From Streptosporangiaceae bacterium (lineage in GTDB: Bacteria; Actinomycetota; Actinomycetes; Streptosporangiales; Streptosporangiaceae): 9,318 bases of DNA. The stretch is taken from assembly GCA_030040415.1 (NCBI GenBank), contig JASHTT010000395.1, positions 1-9,318 of the forward strand, read 5' to 3'. A program made the translations under genes and the position numbers. The number at the start of each line of letters is the position of its first letter. The first letter of the stretch is position 1. Below are positions 6,234-9,318 of this stretch, piece after piece. The notes under the pieces were generated by a model, which was given only the letters and a program-made list of their open reading frames with translations, had not been told where the DNA came from and searched no databases.

Positions 6234-6572
6234 ATGGAACCGAGCTATCCGCAAGAGCGTCTCAGCCGGCCCGACGATGACGACGAGCCTGTCGGTCAGC
6301 CCGACGACGACCAGCCTGTCGATCAGCCCGACGACGACGGCGAGCCTACCGCCGCGCTGAGCCGCAGCGAGGCGTCCGAGCTTGCCGACCTGAAGTTCCA
6401 CTGGGACGAGGCGTACCGGATCGACTGGGCCGACGGCGTCTACCGGGCAGCGCGCATCGGCCAGCCGTCCGTCGTTCTGACCTCGGAGAGCTGCGAAGAT
6501 TTGCGCCAGCAAATCCGCGACGACTACGCAACCTGGCAGCTGAGCAGGTTGCACGACAGCTCGTCGCTCTAA
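6234..6572 (+). CDS. Small acidic protein with tandem QPDDD repeats, divergent from GntR
   Basis: This is a 112-aa protein of unknown function. Residues 13-38 are a strongly acidic, proline-rich tail made of tandem nine-residue units (EPVGQPDDD, QPVDQPDDD, then GEP), with further Asp before them; this part is probably unstructured. The folded part appears to be 43-103, with SEASELADLKFHWDEAYRIDW, GVYRAARIG and VLTSESCEDLRQQIRDDYATW. That pattern (helix, two or three short strands with Trp/Tyr, closing helix) reminds me of small actinomycete proteins encoded beside HTH regulators, but I cannot name a family. The start is fixed by GGAGGT before ATG 6234. It is transcribed divergently from the GntR gene and shares its control region, so it is the likely target of that regulator. 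Third-position G/C is high, supporting real coding. Confidence 0.7.
   Translation: MEPSYPQERLSRPDDDDEPVGQPDDDQPVDQPDDDGEPTAALSRSEASELADLKFHWDEAYRIDWADGVYRAARIGQPSVVLTSESCEDLRQQIRDDYATWQLSRLHDSSSL
6285..6338 (+). repeat. Two tandem 27-base repeats inside the acidic gene
   Basis: Copies at 6285-6311 and 6312-6338 differ at two bases (first base G/C, and GGT/GAT codon). Partial copies flank them: CCCGACGATGAC before and GAGCCT after. They encode the EPVGQPDDD / QPVDQPDDD units. Being in frame, copy number could change without disrupting the gene. Confidence 0.8.
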
Positions 6573-6585
6573 GAGTGCCTGTTCT

Positions 6586-6644
6586 GCGAGCCGTGCGCTC
6601 CAAGAGCGGGAAGCGTGCTTAGCAGGCCGCCCGGCGGGGCTCGC
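6586..6644 (+). repeat. Nested inverted repeats between the acidic gene and the small-ORF cluster
   Basis: GCGAGCC (6586-6592) pairs with GGCTCGC (6638-6644). Inside it CGCTC (6596-6600) pairs with GAGCG (6604-6608) over a CAA loop. The structure starts 14 bases after the TAA of the acidic gene, so it could terminate that transcript or act as a leader structure for the ORFs that follow. There is no T-tract. The stretch 6573-6680 otherwise shows no convincing gene. Confidence 0.4.
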
Positions 6645-6680
6645 GACACAATACTCAACGCCGTGAACCGTGACTCTGCA

Positions 6681-6815
6681 ATGCCGACAATGTCGCCCGA
6701 CGAGGGCGTGACGCATCCCTGGCTACCTGCCCCGGATGAGTCGGAGGAGTTCATGTGGTACGCAGCGGCTGGCGATCCCGGTGACCAAGTCTGCTACCGG
6801 CAAGTCCGTGGCTGA
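6681..6815 (+). CDS. Possible 44-aa small protein (uncertain)
   Basis: This short frame encodes 44 residues with a coding-like composition (about three quarters G/C at third positions; acidic and aromatic residues such as APDESEEF and MWYAAAGDPGDQVCY). I do not recognise it. No ribosome site precedes ATG 6681. An excellent one, GGAGG at 6743-6747, precedes an internal ATG at 6753, which would give only a 20-residue peptide, possibly a leader for the next ORF; however GGAGGAG is also simply two Glu codons of the longer frame. The stop TGA (6813-6815) overlaps the likely GTG start of the next ORF by 8 bp. It could instead be the first part of a longer gene broken by a frameshift, continued in the next ORF. 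Confidence 0.3.
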   Translation: MPTMSPDEGVTHPWLPAPDESEEFMWYAAAGDPGDQVCYRQVRG

Positions 6816-6996
6816 CATCTGTCACCTTGAGTTGCACGTCCATGTATACGACCAGCGAGGTAACAAGATAGCCAGGGACTGTATATGGCCTTGCGCAAGC
6901 CAGAAAGACGTTGACGATTGTTACGACGCAGCGCTTGATCGCATGGATCAAAGGTGGGAACACTACAAGCGGAGGTGGGGTCGTGGACGATCGTGA
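6808..6996 (+). CDS. Possible 62-aa small protein, coupled to both neighbours
   Basis: From GTG 6808 this frame encodes 62 residues of no family known to me. It has a beta-like start (HLELHVHVYDQRGNKIARD), three Cys (CHLE, DCIW, PCASQ counting the N-terminal one), and an amphipathic helical, charged C-terminal half (SQKDVDDCYDAALDRMDQRWEHYKRRWGR). The open frame extends up to ATG 6736, but codon choice before 6808 is unlike coding sequence in this genome, while the preceding ORF's frame looks coding there, so the GTG overlapping that ORF's stop is preferred. Its end overlaps the next gene by 14 bp. GC is lower than in the core genes. It may be an independent coupled gene or the second half of a frameshifted one. 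Confidence 0.45.
   Translation: MADICHLELHVHVYDQRGNKIARDCIWPCASQKDVDDCYDAALDRMDQRWEHYKRRWGRGRS
6971..6975 (+). promoter_or_regulatory. Ribosome binding site deciding the GTG start at 6983
   Basis: GGAGG stands seven bases before GTG 6983, an ideal spacing, inside the end of the preceding ORF. It is the main reason to start the 141-aa protein here rather than at upstream in-frame codons reaching back to 6911. Confidence 0.6.
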
Positions 6997-7408
6997 GCGC
7001 CTGAGACTGAAGTTGACGCATCAGGTAGCTCGGATGCTCCAAAATCGTAGCCTGCGCACAGTGCTCCCACCCCTTCGCAACGGTGCGTCGACATTCGTCG
7101 TCGGGTTGCCCGACGACACCATGCTGGACATCAGCGAGCGCGTGATGTTGCTTGGCGGATGCGCCCATCTGGTTGTGCTCACCGAGCTTGAGAATTGCGC
7201 ACGCGTCAAGGTCTTTCTGGTCGAAGAGTCAGTCAAGGACCTGCGCGACCTGGACGACGAACGTGAATGCGTGGTCAACGGCGACACGAGCCTCGAGATG
7301 TTCATGGCCGCTATCGAGGTCGGTGACCAGCTTGTCTTCCACGTGTACGAGTCGGAGACGATCGTCCGCTTCATTAACGACAGCGTGCAACCGCCTGTAC
7401 CTGCTTAG
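6983..7408 (+). CDS. Unrecognised 141-aa protein
   Basis: I do not recognise the family. The protein starts with a basic amphipathic helix (DDRERLRLKLTHQVARMLQNRSLRTV, split here only by reading), then GASTFVVGLPDDTMLDISERVMLLGG (35-59), a hydrophobic strand HLVVLTELE (62-70), RVKVFLVEE (74-82), a charged helix (83-94), and a C-terminal part with MFMAAIEVGDQLVFHVYESETIVRFI (106-131). Strand and helix alternation suggests a small globular cytoplasmic alpha/beta protein; there is no signal peptide or membrane segment. The GTG start has a strong GGAGG site and overlaps the preceding ORF by 14 bp, implying co-translation. Third positions are mostly G/C, so it is probably a real gene, but bias is weaker than in the LolA-ABC genes, consistent with acquisition. 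Confidence 0.6.
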   Translation: MDDRERLRLKLTHQVARMLQNRSLRTVLPPLRNGASTFVVGLPDDTMLDISERVMLLGGCAHLVVLTELENCARVKVFLVEESVKDLRDLDDERECVVNGDTSLEMFMAAIEVGDQLVFHVYESETIVRFINDSVQPPVPA

Positions 7409-7504
7409 CTCCCCCACGAAGCCTGCACCAACCGCGGTCAGGTCAGATATTCCAACCGCAGCGTACTGATCTGCTTCGGAGAAGTCGCTCTGAGGTTTCG
7501 GCTG
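7409..7504. other. Convergent gap between the 141-aa gene and the kinase gene
   Basis: These 96 bases hold no gene and no strong terminator. CCAACCGC occurs twice (about 7428 and 7452) and a weak CAGAT/ATCTG pairing is possible; neither is convincing. It marks the likely right edge of the accessory islet. Confidence 0.4.
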
Positions 7505-8416
7505 CTACAGGCCCGCGAGGTGCTCCTCGATCGTGCCGGTGATTGCGGGATCGCCGGGATCGGTGAGCAGGCCAAGCGCCTGGCGGAGGCGGAAGGCGGT
7601 CTCCAGCGGGCGGGAGTCGGTGTCGAGCCCACGGGCCTGCGCATACGGGAGCCATGCCCGCGCCCATAGGACACTGAAGTCGCGGCGGCTACGGCGCCAT
7701 AGCCCGGTACCCCACTCGCCTAAATCGAAGTCCCAGAACGGGTGGTCGACCCGCGCCGTCTCCCAGTCGATGACGCCGGTCAGCTGTCCGCCGTCGGCTA
7801 GGAGCTGGTCCTCGTGGATGTCGCCGTGAACCAGGACCGGTGCAAGCTGCGCGGCGCTGGCCAGCAGATCCGCCCACGCCGAGGCGCGTTCCGGCCGGTC
7901 CAGGCGGCCGGCGGCCTCCGCTGCGGCGCTGGCGCAGGTGGCTGGGTCAAGTGCCCGCCGCAGCCACCTATGATGCGCGGCGTCGTGATGACTGGGTGGC
8001 CGCGCCCCGTCAAGCAGCGGCGGTTCCAGTTCATGCCAGCGCGCGATGGCCTGGCCCAGCTGCTCGATCAGAGTCTCCGGCTGAGCCGGCACTTGGCCGT
8101 GCAGGCGGGTGACCGCCGCGAACGGAAACGGGTAGATCTCGGTGTCCTCCCAGCGGCCCAGCAGGTGCGGCACCACGCTCAGCTGCGCCCCAGCCAGCGC
8201 CCGGTAGGCGGCCAGTTCCCGCTCGAACCATTCCACGCCGATGGCCGAACGCGGGAACAGGAACACCCGATCGGTGTCGAGCAGGACCAGCTTGTTCCAT
8301 CCGGCCACGTTCAGCACCAGCCGGTCGGGGTCGGCCCCGACGAGAGCCGCGAATCGCTCCGCCTGCGGGGGTATCAGGACCGCGTTGACCGCTCGTCCCA
8401 CGATGCCTTCGCTCAT
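7505..8416 (-). CDS. Aminoglycoside-phosphotransferase-family kinase
   Basis: This 303-aa cytoplasmic protein has the APH fold. The N-lobe (to about 95) includes GWNKLVLLDTDRVFLFPRS (39-57), with Arg56 perhaps taking the place of the ATP-binding Lys, and FERELAAYRAL (64-74), probably the helix supplying the conserved Glu. The C-lobe has the catalytic loop HGDIHEDQLL (197-206, Asp199) and the metal-binding IDWE (216-219, Asp217), then DHPFWDFDLGEWG (224-236). The usual loop is HGDxxxxN, but here the Asn position is Gln204, which could change metal binding. Such proteins phosphorylate antibiotics, sugars, choline or other small alcohols; the substrate cannot be deduced and resistance should not be assumed. 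The ATG overlaps the stop of the upstream hydrolase gene (ATGA) and lacks its own ribosome site, so translation is probably coupled. Confidence 0.87.
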   Translation of the reverse strand: MSEGIVGRAVNAVLIPPQAERFAALVGADPDRLVLNVAGWNKLVLLDTDRVFLFPRSAIGVEWFERELAAYRALAGAQLSVVPHLLGRWEDTEIYPFPFAAVTRLHGQVPAQPETLIEQLGQAIARWHELEPPLLDGARPPSHHDAAHHRWLRRALDPATCASAAAEAAGRLDRPERASAWADLLASAAQLAPVLVHGDIHEDQLLADGGQLTGVIDWETARVDHPFWDFDLGEWGTGLWRRSRRDFSVLWARAWLPYAQARGLDTDSRPLETAFRLRQALGLLTDPGDPAITGTIEEHLAGL

Positions 8417-9318
8417 GGCGCCAGCGGAAGCAGCAGGTGCGAGTCGAACTGCCCGCCGGTGTGGATCACGTGCTGGCCGCGGTTCACCGAGTCGTCGTGG
8501 AAGGCCTGGATCAGCGGCCTGGGATGGCGGTAGATGTCCCGGCCCTGGACCACCAGGCGAAGGGTCTCGCCGGCCTCAAACCTAGTACCTGACGGCAGGA
8601 TCTCGATGTCCAGCGGGACCACCCGGCCGCGGCCCGGCTTGCGCTCCCGGCGGTGCGCCAGCACTGGCTGGTACGGCGTCGACCGCTGGTCGTCGAGTTC
8701 CCGGTGCGAGGCCCGGATCCAGCCGAGCGCGACCGGCCCGTCCTCGAACACCGCATAGTACGGGAAGCCGACGGTGTCGCCGTAGCTGTCGAGCTTTTGC
8801 AGGGCCACGAACACGTCCAGGTCGTCGGCATCGGCCCCGGCCATCCAGATGCGCAGGCTGGCGTTCCCGACGACGTCGGCCGGCGCGTCGAAGCGGAAGT
8901 CAAACGTGGCCCGGCCGCGGCCGCGTCCGGCTTGTTCGCTGTCATAGCTGACACACTCTTCGGCATCCGGCTTGCCCGGCCGCAGTGTCCCCAACCCCGG
9001 GGACCCAGGTCCCGTGTCCAGGAACAGCCGCCGGTAGCGCGTGCCCGGCAGCGGCCAGTCGGCCGCCGCGCGCACCATGCCGGCGAACGCCCGGTCGCGT
9101 ACCTCGTAGCGCACCGTCGGCCAGCCGGTCACCTCGGTGTCGGTGCCCTTGAGGAAGTGGTCGAAGAACGCCTGCTGGCGGAGCAAACTCTCCGGGTCGT
9201 AGTAGTACGCCCACTTCTTGCGGCCGTGCGCGTCCAGCCACTTGCGGCCGGAGCCGAGCCGCTTGAAGCCCTCGAACGTGCCGCGGGTATGCAGGCCCTG
9301 ATCGGACCAGCTCGCGAC
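8413..9318 (-). CDS. CocE/NonD-family serine hydrolase, C-terminal part
   Basis: The gene runs in from the right edge; 301 residues are visible and the frame begins at base 9318. The fragment opens with VASWSDQGLHTRGTFEGF and then WLDAHGRKKW, the Asp (visible residue 6) and His (residue 31) positions of the CocE-type catalytic triad; the nucleophilic Ser and most of the alpha/beta-hydrolase domain are outside. From about residue 100 onward is the beta-sandwich domain typical of X-Pro dipeptidyl-peptidase/CocE proteins (ATFDFRFDAPADVVGNASLRIWM, DDLDVFVALQKLD, and later LPSGTRFEAGETLRLVVQGRD). The family hydrolyses esters or acyl-peptide bonds; known members include cocaine esterase and glutaryl-7-ACA acylases, but this substrate is unknown. 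No signal peptide can be judged. It overlaps the kinase start by 4 bp, so the two form an operon. Confidence 0.88.
   Translation of the reverse strand, partial: VASWSDQGLHTRGTFEGFKRLGSGRKWLDAHGRKKWAYYYDPESLLRQQAFFDHFLKGTDTEVTGWPTVRYEVRDRAFAGMVRAAADWPLPGTRYRRLFLDTGPGSPGLGTLRPGKPDAEECVSYDSEQAGRGRGRATFDFRFDAPADVVGNASLRIWMAGADADDLDVFVALQKLDSYGDTVGFPYYAVFEDGPVALGWIRASHRELDDQRSTPYQPVLAHRRERKPGRGRVVPLDIEILPSGTRFEAGETLRLVVQGRDIYRHPRPLIQAFHDDSVNRGQHVIHTGGQFDSHLLLPLAP

Noticed and set aside
6736..6807. Upstream extension of the 62-aa ORF to ATG 6736
   Set aside because: Codons here (AGT, AGG, TCA, TGT) are unlike coding sequence in this genome, whereas the alternative frame over the same bases is coding-like.
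7814..8533. A 239-codon + strand frame across the kinase/hydrolase junction
   Set aside because: It crosses two minus-strand genes with intact motifs, and its translation shows no domain.

Overview
The window reads as chromosomal DNA from a high-GC actinobacterium. Codon third positions are strongly G/C, GTG starts occur, and the families (a LolA/RseB-like protein beside an ABC-2 exporter, a Tat-exported dimethylformamidase-like protein, a single-domain GntR regulator, a CocE/NonD hydrolase) are typical of actinomycetes. I cannot name the species. There are no rRNA, tRNA, CRISPR or recognisable transposase genes.

Left part (1-5647, all + strand). The window opens inside the gene for protoheme IX farnesyltransferase (heme O synthase, ctaB). 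Next comes a Tat-exported protein of the N,N-dimethylformamidase beta-subunit-like family, followed by a small GC-rich hairpin. A three-gene unit follows: a signal-anchored LolA/RseB-like protein, an ABC-2 type ATPase, and its six-helix permease. The ATPase and permease overlap by 11 bp. This unit probably forms an export or envelope-maintenance system with a lipid- or lipoprotein-binding partner.

Middle part (5648-7504). This looks like an accessory islet. It holds two long inverted repeats that share the word TGGGTGCGC; a 72-aa GntR-type wHTH regulator on the minus strand; a divergent control region with a perfect 9-bp inverted repeat; a 112-aa acidic-repeat protein; a nested inverted repeat; and three short overlapping + strand ORFs that step through frames 0, 1 and 2 and end in a 141-aa protein I do not recognise. 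Base composition is lower in GC and codon bias is weaker than in the flanks. This is the most likely place for something undescribed, but the sequence alone does not reveal a function.

Right part (7505-9318, minus strand). A CocE/NonD-type serine hydrolase, truncated by the window edge, is followed by an aminoglycoside-phosphotransferase-fold kinase with an ATGA stop/start overlap, implying co-translation. The kinase has Gln where the family's catalytic loop usually has Asn.
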